A stretch of DNA of 64,000 bases, from the NCBI RefSeq assembly GCF_000186865.1, contig NW_008705561.1, forward strand, positions 1,545,703-1,609,702, written 5' to 3'. A program made the translations under genes and the position numbers. Below, piece by piece: positions 46,570 through 55,788 of this stretch (position 1 is its first letter; the number at the start of each line of letters is the position of its first letter). The notes beneath the pieces were generated by a model. It searched no databases. It was not told the DNA's origin and was given only the letters and a program-made list of their open reading frames with translations. This DNA comes from Aureococcus anophagefferens. Lineage: Eukaryota > Sar > Pelagophyceae > Pelagomonadales > Pelagomonadaceae.

Positions 46570-47625
46570 CTAGATCTCCCGGTTCAGGAACAGCAGCTTC
46601 GCCTTGCCGCCGCGGAGGAGCGCGGCGAGCCGCGGCGTCGGCTGCCCCCGCTGCTTCGCGTCGGCGATCGCGTGCCGCAGGAGCGCCGCGGCGCCCTCGA
46701 CGGACGTGCAGGCGTCCAGGTCCGCGGGCAGCAGCGCCTTCTCCGGCGGCGGCGGCGGCGGCGCCTCGGCGTCGTGGAGCGGGTTTTTCGCCGGCTTCCG
46801 GCCCTTCTTGTCCGACGGCGACTGCTTCTTCGGCGACTCGAGCCGGGGCGAGTTCGTCCGCGAGCCCGGCGGCGCCGGCGCCTGCGCCGCGGCGTCGCAG
46901 AGCGCCTGCGCGGCGACCTTGGCGTCGAACGCGCGCGCCGCGGCCTTCTCCAGCAGCTCCCGCGCGGCGCGGGGCAGGCCGACGACGCAGGGGAGCAGGC
47001 TGCCGTCGTCCTCGCTCACCTTCTTCTTCTTCTTCCGCTTCTTCGCCGCGCCGAGCGCGAGGTTCACCGCGCGGTCGACGTCTGCGGCTTTCGCGACGTC
47101 CAAAAACAGGGGCGCGACCTCGTCCTCGTTGCTCCGCGCGCGGCGCGCGGCGCGGCCCGCGGCCGTCGGCCGGTCGCCGATGAAGGCGCGCATCTCCACG
47201 CTCCGCGACGCCTTGTTGGCGACCCGCGAGATGCGGCAGGCGTAGCGGCACAGCCGGACGCCCCGCAGCGCGAGGAACGGCGCGCTCAGGTCGATGAGCG
47301 CGCCGATGAAGGCGGCGACGACGATGACGTTGTCGAGGACGTTCTCTGGCCTGAGCAGCTCCGCGCGGTCGAAGGCGAAGCATCGCAGCGCGACCTCGCC
47401 GATGAACAAGGTGCTGATGCCGAGCTCGGCGAGGTCCAGCGCCGCGATCGTGCCCTCGGTCACCCACGGCAGCATCTGCCAGCCGAACAAGACGAGGTCG
47501 AGGCAGGTCAAGAGAGCGACGCACATCCAGAACGGGACGCCCTCCACAAAGGCCGCGACCTTGGCGCGGCTGCCCGTCGGCCGTCGGGCCGACTCGCCGT
47601 ACGGGTCGGCGACCTCGCGCATCAT
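46570..47625 (-). CDS. Voltage-sensor-domain protein, possible Hv1-like proton channel
   Basis: 351 aa from ATG 47625 (MMREVADPYGES). Four helices can be read. S1 is VALLTCLDLVLFGWQ with an Asp in mid-helix. S2 is LAELGISTLFIGEVALRC with a Glu. S3 is ENVLDNVIVVAAFIGALID with Asp. S4 is LRGVRLCRYACRISRV with Arg spaced about every three residues. No pore helix or selectivity filter follows, so it is a voltage-sensor-only protein as in Hv1 or VSP. No phosphatase motif is seen. The C-terminus carries a Lys-rich stretch and helical segments. The Asp in S1 is compatible with proton conduction, which is inference. The frame stays open upstream to 47808, where an ATG overlaps the neighbour's stop. 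Confidence 0.65.
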   Translation of the reverse strand: MMREVADPYGESARRPTGSRAKVAAFVEGVPFWMCVALLTCLDLVLFGWQMLPWVTEGTIAALDLAELGISTLFIGEVALRCFAFDRAELLRPENVLDNVIVVAAFIGALIDLSAPFLALRGVRLCRYACRISRVANKASRSVEMRAFIGDRPTAAGRAARRARSNEDEVAPLFLDVAKAADVDRAVNLALGAAKKRKKKKKVSEDDGSLLPCVVGLPRAARELLEKAAARAFDAKVAAQALCDAAAQAPAPPGSRTNSPRLESPKKQSPSDKKGRKPAKNPLHDAEAPPPPPPEKALLPADLDACTSVEGAAALLRHAIADAKQRGQPTPRLAALLRGGKAKLLFLNREI

Positions 47626-47807
47626 CGCTGCGGCGAGTGCCGCGTTGGGCCGTTCACCGCCGGCAGCGTTTGCAGCGCGCACGTCGACGACCAAAACTTT
47701 GGCGGCTCGGACGTCGCGTCGCCGGAGCGCCGGCGCCGCGGCGGGGCCTGGGCCCCCCGCGACCGGAGGCCTCCGCGGGACGTCGTCGCGACGACCCTTA
47801 AAAACCA

Positions 47808-50070
47808 TCACACCAGCGGCGAGAAGCCGACGCCCGGCCGGTCCCCCGCGCCGCGCCCCCCGGGCGTCGCGAAGGAGCCGGACACGTCGACGATCATGTC
47901 GTCGTCGCTGTCGTGCTCGTCGTCGTCGTCGTTCCACCGCTCCGCGTCGGCCTCGAGCGCCGCGAGCTCCGGGAGCGTGCGGCACATGGCCGCGACGGCG
48001 AGGAGCGCCGCCGCGGAGCCGAGCGCGTCGAGCGCGCCCGACGCGGCCGCGATGGCCCAGAGGAACGCGGACAGCGTCTGGGAACGGTCGTGGAACGAGA
48101 GCGCGGCGCCCAAGATCGTCGGCAGCAAGACCGACCAGACGACGAGCGACACGCACATGTCGAGGGTCTTCGCGACGAGCACGCGCGGCAGCTTCTTCAG
48201 GAGCTTCGTCGCCGTGAGCGCGCGGCCCTTGCAGCTCTTCGCCGCCGCGACGACGATCACGCAGGAGCAGAACCGCGCCGCGAGCACGCGTTGGAGCGCC
48301 GACGAGAAGGAGAACAAGCCCGACGCCGAGAACGCGTAGTAGGCGATCGTCGCGGAGAGCCAGAGCGCCGACGCGAAGAAGATGTGGACGCGCGTCGTCC
48401 ACGCGAGCCAGTGGCGGGCCGAGACCTGGGACGCGCGGCGTAGGCTCGAGTCCGAAGCTCTCGAACGCGCGGCGTAGGCTCGAGTCCGAAGCTCTCGAAT
48501 GTTATTTGCCAGGTCGAAATCTCTCGAAAATGCGGTGTGTTCAGATCTCTCGATAATGCCGTGTGTTTGCCAGGTCCACAAAGTCTCTCGACAATCGCCG
48601 TGCCGCGTATGTCCACGTTTTCTCGAGACGCCGGCACGATACCTCGTCGCTCGCGAACGCGTCGCCGCACCAGGCGAGGAAGAGGCCCCGCTCGCCGTCC
48701 TTGGGCCGCAAGGCCGCGCAGCACATGCGGCACCACTTGCGCAGGCGGCACCAGCGCCGCCGCCGCCGCTTCCGGTCGCGGCGCCGCGCGCGCACGGCGC
48801 CGGCGTCGAGGACGCGCATCGCCGGGGGTTCCTCCTCGTCGTCGTTTTTGATCTCGAGCTCGAGGGGCGCGAGTGTCGGGCCGTCGTGCGGCGTCACGTC
48901 CGTCGGCACGAGCATCTTCCGCACCTGGCTCGCCGCGCTCATCTCCTCTTTCGTCTCCTCGTCGCCGTCGCCGGCCGCGGGCTCGAGGACCATGGCGCGG
49001 ACGCGCGCCGCGGCCGACGCGGCCGGCGCCGAGAGCTCCGCGCGGACGCGCGCCGCCGCCGACGCGGGCGGCGCGGCGAACGCCGGCTCCGGGAGCGGCG
49101 GCGCCGACGGCTTCGCGGCGCCGGCGAGCAGGTCCCGCACCGCGGACGCCGCCGACGGCCGCCTCGCCACGGGAAGCGGCGCGACGGCCGCCGGAGAGTG
49201 CGGCGGCGCGGGCGCGGGCGCGCCGGTGACCACGGTCCGGAGCGGCGCCCAGTCCTCCTCGGGCACGGGCGGCGCGCGGGGCAGCTGTCGCGGCGGCGCC
49301 GCGCGCCGCGGCGCGCGCTCGGGCTCGACGCTGCTCTGGGGCGTGAACTGGGCGGGGAAGATGAGGTGCGGCTTCTCCTCCGGCGACGGCGGCCGCGGCG
49401 CCTTGACGTCGGGCTCGTCCCAGCGCGCCGGCCGGCTCGCCTTGCTGTCGTCGCGCGCCTTGGGCCGCAGCAGCTTCATGCGGGGCAGCGGCTCGTCCGA
49501 GCGCGCCGCCGGCGACGCCGCGTGCGGCTCGTCCCAGCGCGCCGCCGGCGAGGCGAGATTCACGAGCGGGCTCTCGAGCGACGGGGCCGCGACGGCCGAG
49601 TCCTCGCGCGGCCGCGTCGGAGCGCGCGGCGACGCGTAGCGGGGCCGCTCGCCGACCGAGTCCTCGCGCGGCCGCGTCGCGACGCGCGGCGACGCGTAGA
49701 GCGGCCGCTCCGGCGTGTGCGCGGCCGCGAGGCTCGCCGGCGAGAACGGCTCGGGGGCCGAAGCGAAGAACGGGTTCTCCGGAGGAGCCACCCGGACGAC
49801 GCGCGGCGACGCGTAGAGCGGCGTCTCCGGCGTCTCGACGACCGCGGGCGGCGCGCGGAGCGGCGGCGTCGCGACGGCCGCCGGCGCGTACGACGCGGGC
49901 GGGATGGCCGCCGCGGGCACTTCGGCAATGGGCTGCGGTCGAGGCGAGACGTAGCGGCGCGGCGTGTATTTCGGCGTTTCAGGCACTGACACGTCCGAGT
50001 CGGCGGCCGGCGAGGTGACCCATTGCTCCAGCGCCTTGGCAGCCTCCTCTAGGGCAGCGTCTTCGTCCAT
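47808..50070 (-). CDS. Pro/Ala-rich protein with C-terminal membrane domain, one repeat-containing intron
   Basis: Exons 50070..48643 and 48425..47808, joined by a 217-nt phase-0 GT-AG intron; 681 aa. The first exon (MDEDAALEEAAKALEQW) is mostly disordered, with a recurring Y-A-S-P-R motif and Arg/Pro repeats, a duplicated helical block (SAAARVRA twice) and a Cys/Arg-rich end (RKWCRMCCAALRPKDG). The second exon supplies about four membrane helices (FFASALWLSATIAYYAFSAS; MCVSLVVWSVLLPTILGAAL) and an acidic tail. No family recognised. The intron is supported by frame continuity and by loss of coding character between 48426 and 48642. Confidence 0.6.
48426..48642 (-). other. Intron with internal tandem repeats
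   Basis: 217 nt. Contains a 33-bp perfect tandem duplication (cgagagcttcggactcgagc...), centred near 48440-48500. It also has three spaced copies of tcgagaga-t/c-t-t/c between 48510 and 48595, and two copies of tttgccaggtc. The donor side GTATCG and acceptor side GTCTCG resemble each other weakly (5/8). It is not the same family as the introners at 2.8 and 26-30 kb, though the cgagag word recurs. Confidence 0.6.
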
Positions 50071-50146
50071 GCTACCGGTGCTGCCCGCGGCAACAACGAG
50101 GCACTTGCAGGCAAAGGCTGACCAAAGCTGACCAGTCAGGACTGGC

Positions 50147-52129
50147 ATGGGCGCGCGTGGCGTGGGCATGCTCGCGCTCGCATGGCTGACCACCGCAGCA
50201 GCGCTCGTCGCGCCGCGCCGGCAGCTCCGCCAGCCGATGGCCATGGCCGCCACCGAGGTCGTGCAGTTCACGCGGGATTTGCGCGTCAACGACCACGGCG
50301 GCCTGCGCGCCGTGGCGGATCCGGCGCGCGGCGTCGAGGCGTGGGCGCCCGTCTACGTGGGCCGCGACACGACCGAACCGGCCGTGGCGCGGGCGCTCGG
50401 CGAGCTCGACGCCGAGCTCGAGGCGCGCTACGGCGCGCGGCTCGCCGTCGTCGACGGGGACCCGGAACGCGACCTCGCGCGCGTCTGCGAGGCCGCGGGC
50501 GCGTCCGTGGTCCACGTCTGCGCCGACGACCCGTGCTCGACGCCGTCCCGCGCGTCGACCGCGCGCGCGCTCGAGGCCGCGGGCCTCGACGTGGCCGAGT
50601 GGACCGCGCCGCTCCGGGCGCCCGCGGGCCGCGTCGACAGATTCGACGACTACCGGTCGACCCTCGGCGACGTGCTGGAGGCCCACGACGCCCCGGCGTC
50701 CATGCCGGCCAGCGTGGACATCGGCTTCGCGACGCCGCCGCCGGAGGCGCGCGCGGGCGCGTCGTCGTCCGCGCCGTGGTCCGAGGCCTCGCTCGCCTGC
50801 TGCGGCCTCCGATCGGCCCGGGACGCGCTCGACGCCTACCTGGGCCAGGGCCGCGCGGCCTTCGCGAACGCGCGGCTCTCCGGAAAGAAGGCGAAGACGA
50901 CGAACTCGCTCTACGCGGCGTCGCTCGCGTGGATCGTCGGCGAGGGCGCGCCCGCCGACCGCCTCGCGTTCCGCGAACCCGCGGAGCGCGCCTTCAGCGA
51001 ACCGCTGGCCCTGGGCTGCCTGAGCATGCGCGAGGTCCGCGGCGCCGCGGCGCGCGCCGGCGCCCTGTCCCTGGCGACGACCAAGGGCAAGGGCTGGCCG
51101 ACGGTTTTCTTCCGCTCGGAGACGGCGCTCCTCGACGTCGTCGAGTGGAAGGAGTTCCACCGCCTCGTGGCGACGACGCTCGAGGGCGACCGCGGCGAGG
51201 GCGCGACCTGGTTCCGCTGGGAGGGCCACCTCTGCCGCTACCTGACGCTCCGCGACGACGCGGCGGACGGCACCCGGCCGCCGCTCGTGCTCGTGCACGG
51301 CTTCGGCGCGTCCGCGGACCAGTGGCGGCGCCTGGAGCGCGCGCTCCCGTCGAGCGCCGAGGGCGGGCCCGCGAAGGTCCTCGCCGTCGACATCCTCGGC
51401 TTCGGGCTCTCGGCGAAGCCGGGCGTGAGCTACACGCAGCACCTCTGGGAGCAGTACATCGCCGACTTCCTCGCCATGGTCGCGCCGGGCCCCGGCGACC
51501 GCGTCGTCGTCGCGGGCAACTCCATCGGCGGCGGCCTGTGCTCCGGCGTCGCCGCGAACAGCGACAAGGTCGCGGGGCTCGTGCTCTGCAACTCCGCGGG
51601 CGTCATCCTCGACGACGCGAAACCGGGCCAGCTCGACGTCAAGGACGAGACGCTCCGCGGCGACCTCAAGCCCTACGGCGGGCCGCCCCAGGCCGCCCTC
51701 GACGCCTTCGGCGAGGCCGTCATCGCGGGGCTCTGGCCCAAGATCCCCGAGCTCCTCGTCAAGTACTACGACAACAACCCCGCGAACGCGGACGACGCGC
51801 TCGTCGCCGCCATCAGCCGCGACGCGCTGGACCCGGGCGCGGCGAACGTCATCGGCTCCGGCGCGAAGCTCCCGCCCCAGCGGTCCCTCAACGAGGACTT
51901 TGCGGCGTACCGCGGCCCGATCCTCGTGCCCCAGGGCGCCTACGACGGCGTCACGGGGCCCGACCTCGCCCAGAAGCGCGCGCGGGACCTCGAGACCATC
52001 CGGCCGGGCATCGACGTGACCCTCCTCGACGCGGGCCACTGCCCCCACGACGAGACGCCGGACCTCGTCGCGGACGCCGTCGCCGCGTGGTGGCCCAAGG
52101 CCGTGGCGTTCGCCGCCGAGGCGTCCTAA
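50147..52129 (+). CDS. Photolyase-N-domain / alpha-beta hydrolase fusion, probably plastid
   Basis: 660 aa, ATG 50147. The leader MLALAWLTTAAALVAPRRQL suggests secretory/plastid targeting. Residues 36-190 match the alpha/beta N-terminal domain of photolyase/cryptochrome (VVQFTRDLRVNDHGGLRAV...). The middle retains some photolyase-like helical sequence (RDALDAYLGQGRAAFANARL), but the complete FAD-binding core is not obvious. From about residue 380 an alpha/beta hydrolase begins (LVLVHGFGASADQW). Its nucleophile elbow is GNSIGG, the acid is probably D in VPQGAYDG and the His is in DAGHCPHDE. Plants have a comparable fusion (Arabidopsis At4g25290, from memory). Function unknown; light sensing or repair activity is uncertain. 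Confidence 0.85.
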   Translation: MGARGVGMLALAWLTTAAALVAPRRQLRQPMAMAATEVVQFTRDLRVNDHGGLRAVADPARGVEAWAPVYVGRDTTEPAVARALGELDAELEARYGARLAVVDGDPERDLARVCEAAGASVVHVCADDPCSTPSRASTARALEAAGLDVAEWTAPLRAPAGRVDRFDDYRSTLGDVLEAHDAPASMPASVDIGFATPPPEARAGASSSAPWSEASLACCGLRSARDALDAYLGQGRAAFANARLSGKKAKTTNSLYAASLAWIVGEGAPADRLAFREPAERAFSEPLALGCLSMREVRGAAARAGALSLATTKGKGWPTVFFRSETALLDVVEWKEFHRLVATTLEGDRGEGATWFRWEGHLCRYLTLRDDAADGTRPPLVLVHGFGASADQWRRLERALPSSAEGGPAKVLAVDILGFGLSAKPGVSYTQHLWEQYIADFLAMVAPGPGDRVVVAGNSIGGGLCSGVAANSDKVAGLVLCNSAGVILDDAKPGQLDVKDETLRGDLKPYGGPPQAALDAFGEAVIAGLWPKIPELLVKYYDNNPANADDALVAAISRDALDPGAANVIGSGAKLPPQRSLNEDFAAYRGPILVPQGAYDGVTGPDLAQKRARDLETIRPGIDVTLLDAGHCPHDETPDLVADAVAAWWPKAVAFAAEAS

Positions 52130-52283
52130 TCTCGCTCTGCGGTTCCTGGGGCCGGCTCTCTGCGGTTCCAGGGGTCGAAGCCGGCGGACCCCCTCCCCCG
52201 ACGGGGTCGCGCCCCCCGACCGACGTCGTCGGTTCTTCGGATGCTTGGTACGAGGTTACGAACGTGGGGGTTTGAGCGCGCGC

Positions 52284-52396
52284 CTAGTAGTCGTCGCCGC
52301 CGCCGCCCTCCTCGCCGCCGAACATGTCCATGCCGCCGCCCATGTCGATCTCCTCCTCCTCTTCCTCCTCCTTCTTCTCCTCCTCGGCCGCCGCCT

Positions 52397-52458
<62 letters not shown>

Positions 52459-52655
52459 GAGAAGAGCAGCTTCTCCATGTTCTTGCCGAGGAACTTGGAC
52501 ATGATCGTCGGCCAGTAGGCCTCGACCTCGTTGCCCGTCGCCGTGATGAGCTCCTTGATCTTGTCGCCCGTGAGCTCCGCCCCGGCGTCGTAGAGCGCGA
52601 GCGCCGCGTACGACGTCACGTACTCGTCCTTCTGGGCCTTCGTGAGAGACTCCAT
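52284..52655 (-). CDS. RPLP1: 60S acidic ribosomal protein P1, atypical tail
   Basis: 123 aa from ATG 52655 (MESLTKAQKDEYVTSYAALA). The N-terminal dimerisation domain is clear (LYDAGAELTGDKIKELITA...; YWPTIMSKFLGKNMEKLL). The hinge is a run of 19 Gly encoded by a (GGC)n tract, followed by an acidic stretch. The usual stalk tip, D-D-D-M-G-F-G-L-F-D, is absent; the protein ends in DMGGGMDMFGGEEGGGGDDY. Normally that tip recruits translational GTPases, so this may be a lineage variant or a frame/annotation effect. Confidence 0.9.
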
Positions 52656-53007
52656 CCTGTTCCCGGGGTACGACAGCAACTACGTCGAGCGGAGTTGCCT
52701 ACATAAAACGCCGCGGTGAGGGCGCTGTCCACCCGGAGCGCGCGCGCGTCGCGGCACGTCGTCGGAGCGCGCGCGCGTCGCGGCACGTCGTCGCGGCACC
52801 TCTCTCCCCGGCTGTCCGCCGCGTCGGCATGGTCGCGCGCGGTTCGCCGACCCCCAAATTCGCTGTCGGACGCCGCCCATAAGCGCACAGATTAAGTCGT
52901 CGCCGAGTTGAGAGCGAGCTGCCGAGCGCCGGGGGTCGAGGGCAGGGTTAGTGTCGGAGCACCGACGACGACCGCGCGGCGCGCGCGCGGGCGCCTAGTT
53001 CCACGCT
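52656..53007. other. Promoter side of RPLP1 with a 27-bp tandem repeat
   Basis: About 350 bp. A unit cggagcgcgcgcgtcgcggcacgtcgt occurs twice in tandem near 52734-52792 and begins a third time. No gene is supported. Confidence 0.5.
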
Positions 53008-53281
53008 CTACGCGGCGCCGTCCGCGTCGCAGCCGACGCCCCCCCCATTCGCGATGGGCACGAACACGATCGTGCCGATGCTGTCGACGAGCACCGACTC
53101 TGCGCACGTGCGCGTCGCGTGGCCGGGCTCACTGGCCGGGCACCATCGTCTCGCCCAACCCGGGAATGAAGTCGAGTAAATTCGGGTTGTTCGTCGCCGC
53201 CATGTGGGAGGCGACCTTCGCCACGACGCCGTAGATCTGCCTGTCGACCTTGGTGCGCATGTAGTCGCCCTGCGGCGGCAT
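53008..53281 (-). CDS. Small hypothetical protein, two exons (uncertain)
   Basis: Proposed exons in transcription order are 53281..53144 and 53097..53008 with a 46-nt GT-AG intron; 75 aa. Both exons look protein-like (MPPQGDYMRTKVDRQIYGVV, HMAATNNPNLLDFIPGLGE, then SVLVDSIGTIVFVPIANGGG). The frame also extends upstream (RIRVVLSLRLPVDVS), so the start is not secure. Other donor sites nearby (CCA|GTGAGC) would change the junction. No family recognised. It overlaps or abuts the uncertain plus-strand exon at 53306. Confidence 0.35.
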
Positions 53282-53305
53282 CGACACGTCCACTGGCAGC
53301 CTCAG

Positions 53306-53494
53306 GCTGAGGACGACTCGGATCCGGTCCCATGCGCGCTCCGCGGCGTGCTGGCCTACACGATCGCCGAGATTCTCCGCGAGGCGTACAAGAGCGGCGC
53401 GCTCTCACTGGAAAGCAAATACATCCACCACTTCGCGGCCAAGGACAAAGGCCAAACCTGGCACAAGCTCGTCGCCAAGGTCAAGAACAACTAG
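53306..53494 (+). CDS. Terminal exon of an unidentified gene (5' part not found)
   Basis: 62 residues with coding character (VLAYTIAEILREAYKSGALS, then KYIHHFAAKDKGQTWHKLVA), ending at a TAG. A CAG acceptor just before 53306 would begin the exon. No in-frame ATG with a convincing N-terminus is visible, so upstream exons are missing or very short. Family unknown. Confidence 0.4.
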   Translation, partial: AEDDSDPVPCALRGVLAYTIAEILREAYKSGALSLESKYIHHFAAKDKGQTWHKLVAKVKNN

Positions 53495-53574
53495 AACCTC
53501 CACCGCAGCCGGACGAGACGTAGCCGTCGCAGATAGCACCAGCAAGCCGGCAGCGACGACAAACAACAAACACC

Positions 53575-54573
53575 TTACGCCACCTCCGGCAGCTCCTCGT
53601 GGAACCACCCGGTACACGCGACGCGCGGCCGCGCGGCGGTCACGGGGAGGACCTCGTGGGGCACGGCGACGCTGTCGAAGATCACGAGCGTGCCCGCGCG
53701 CGGCGCCACGTCGAGCACGGTCTCCCCCGCCAGCGGCGACGCGCGCGGGTCCGCGACGGCGCCGACGACGGGCTCGAAGCCCGGCGGCGCCGCGTCGAGC
53801 ATCCGCCGCGCGTCGTCGAACGGCGGCGCGACGGCGGCGTCGCCCGCGTAGAGCACGTGGCGCATGTCCGCGTCGTCGCCGAGGAACACGGGGCCCTCGG
53901 CGGCGCCGCTCGGCAGCCAGCCGACCTGGACGTCGCCGCCGCGCGCGCCGACGGCGGCCGCCGCGAGGCCGCGGCTCCGCTCGTAGCAGCGCAGCGCGCC
54001 GCCGTCGGCGTCCGCCCAGCCGTCGTTCAGGTAGACGAGCCAGGTCACGGACCGCCGCGTCGGCAGGCGCCAGCCCTCGCGGCCCTTGACCTCCTCGTGG
54101 CGCTCGTCGATGTGCCGTTTCAAGGACGCGAGCGGCTCGTACCAGTTGTACGTCGTCTCGTCGCCCGCCGCCGCGCCGCGCGAGCCGAGCGTCGGCCGCC
54201 CGAGGGCGCGCCGCGCCTCGGACCGGAGCGCCGCGAGGCGCTCGCCGAAGGCGGCCCGCGCGGCGACGTCGCCCGCGTCCGCGGCCCAGCCGGCTTTGTA
54301 CGTCTGGCGGTCGCCCGCGGAGAAGCCCTGCTTCGCGCGCGGCTTGCCCGTGCCGGCCTCGTACAGGCCGTCGCCGCGGAAGAGGCCCTGGGCCTTGAGG
54401 TCGCAGGCGTCGGCGCGCAGCGCCGCGCAGAGCTCGGGCGAGAGCCAGTCGCGCTCGACGTGGACGGCGCCGCGGGCGATGCGGTCCCAGGCCGCGGTGC
54501 TCAGCTTTTTTTGCGGCGCGGCGACGCCGTCCGTGATGTATGCGAATGAGAGTGCCACGACAGCGCGCAGCAT
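53575..54573 (-). CDS. Prolyl-4-hydroxylase-like 2OG-Fe(II) oxygenase
   Basis: 332 aa from ATG 54573 (MLRAVVALSFAYITDGVAA), a probable signal peptide; the frame is open 52 residues upstream but Arg/Ser-rich. The core follows the P4H alpha-subunit pattern. NWYEPLASLKRHIDER carries the H-x-D iron ligands (H-I-D). VTWLVYLNDGWADADGGALR is the typical strand. IFDSVAVPHEVLPV has the distal His, and RPRVACTGWFHEE the 2OG-binding Arg and the C-terminal W-F. It probably hydroxylates protein prolines in the secretory pathway. Confidence 0.85.
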   Translation of the reverse strand: MLRAVVALSFAYITDGVAAPQKKLSTAAWDRIARGAVHVERDWLSPELCAALRADACDLKAQGLFRGDGLYEAGTGKPRAKQGFSAGDRQTYKAGWAADAGDVAARAAFGERLAALRSEARRALGRPTLGSRGAAAGDETTYNWYEPLASLKRHIDERHEEVKGREGWRLPTRRSVTWLVYLNDGWADADGGALRCYERSRGLAAAAVGARGGDVQVGWLPSGAAEGPVFLGDDADMRHVLYAGDAAVAPPFDDARRMLDAAPPGFEPVVGAVADPRASPLAGETVLDVAPRAGTLVIFDSVAVPHEVLPVTAARPRVACTGWFHEELPEVA

Positions 54574-54739
54574 GCTGTCGTGCTGCGGCTGGTGGTTGCG
54601 GCGCCGGCGTCTGCTGCTGCCGGTCTCTGCAACCTCGCTGCAACCAAGCATCAACGAGGCCTTCAACGACGCGGCAATGGGTGATCGTCGCGACCTCTTC
54701 AGCGAGGAGCCCACCCAAACCCACCGCAAAGCTAGTTCG

Positions 54740-55609
54740 TTACGACGCCGACCGCCAGGTGCCGCCGCCCGACCACGCGCCGGCCGTCAGGCTCGCCATC
54801 TGCGCGGCCACGACGTCTACGCACGCGTCCGAGTCGCTGTTGACGAACGAGCCCAGGCCCTCCGCGGCCGCGAGCGCGGCCCAGTGCGCCTCCGCGGTCA
54901 CGAGGTCCGCCTCCACGTCCATGTTGTTCTTCGCGCCGCGGCCCTTGAACAGGTAGAGCCGGTCGTCGTGGACGTAAAAGACGGCGGGGTCGACCGTGTC
55001 GAGCGCCAACTCGCACACGGAGCCCTCGGCGTCGGCGCCCGTGAGCGCGTACGCACAAAACCCGCCGAGGCGCGGCGCGTAGGATTCCGGCGACGCGACG
55101 AAGGCGTCGCGGTTCGCCGCGCTCGCGAACCAGTACGGAACGCCGTCGTGCGCCGCGGAGAACGCCGCCGACCCCTGGCGGTGCGCGTCCTCGGCGAAGT
55201 AGGCGACGACGTCGGCGCCGTCGAGCGCCGGCGCGTCGAGGCCCGCGCGGCAGCCGGCGACGGCCGCGTCGTAGCACTGCGACGCCCAGCTCGTCTCCAG
55301 GAGCTGCGCGTCGGCCGCGTACGCCGACGTCGCCGCGCGCGCGAGGGGCACGGCGGCGTACATGCCGCAGAGGCAGAGCGCCGCCGGCAGCGCGAGCGCG
55401 CGGCGCTTCGACGGCGCCGCGGCGAGCAACAGCTCCTCGTCGCCGTACTCGACGGCAGCCCGCGCCTTCGCCCGCTCGCGCTCCTCGGCGCGCCGCGTCT
55501 CCAGGTGCAGGAACTGGTCGTCCTTCTCCTCGTCGCTCTCCATGCTCTCGTACTCCATGGAGATGACCTTGCCCACGCGGTGCTGGCTCCAGTCGACCAT
55601 GGCTGACAT
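54740..55609 (-). CDS. YHS-domain membrane protein
   Basis: 289 aa from ATG 55609 (a second ATG lies at 55600). A charged cytosolic N-terminus (MESDEEKDDQFLHLETRR) is followed by one membrane helix (ALALPAALCLCGMYAAVPLA). Then comes an extracytoplasmic YHS-type domain: DGADVVAYFAEDAHRQGS, VPYWFASAANRDAFVASPE and YAPRLGGFCAYAL. YHS domains occur in metal-handling and P-type ATPase-associated proteins; here there is no ATPase. Conserved Cys (SQCYDAAVAGC; DACVDV) may form disulphides. Confidence 0.75.
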   Translation of the reverse strand: MSAMVDWSQHRVGKVISMEYESMESDEEKDDQFLHLETRRAEERERAKARAAVEYGDEELLLAAAPSKRRALALPAALCLCGMYAAVPLARAATSAYAADAQLLETSWASQCYDAAVAGCRAGLDAPALDGADVVAYFAEDAHRQGSAAFSAAHDGVPYWFASAANRDAFVASPESYAPRLGGFCAYALTGADAEGSVCELALDTVDPAVFYVHDDRLYLFKGRGAKNNMDVEADLVTAEAHWAALAAAEGLGSFVNSDSDACVDVVAAQMASLTAGAWSGGGTWRSAS

Positions 55610-55788
55610 GCCGGCGGAAGCGCGCTTCCTGATCGAACCGGCGAATGGGCAACTTCGTAGCTCAACGTAGGCCTCAACGTCGCCGGCGGCACGCCAGGCC
55701 TGGGCAGCGGCAATGTTGGTACATCCCACACGGAACGTCCGGTCGAGCGCCGTTGGGGGCTCGGGTTTCTACAGGCTGAGACATCTGT

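Noticed and set aside
47626..47808. Upstream ATG at 47808 extending the voltage-sensor protein by 61 residues and overlapping the neighbour's stop
   Set aside because: The extension is Arg/Pro/Ala-rich with no fold, and a 1-nt gene overlap is unlikely here. The Met pair at 47625/47622 is a better start.
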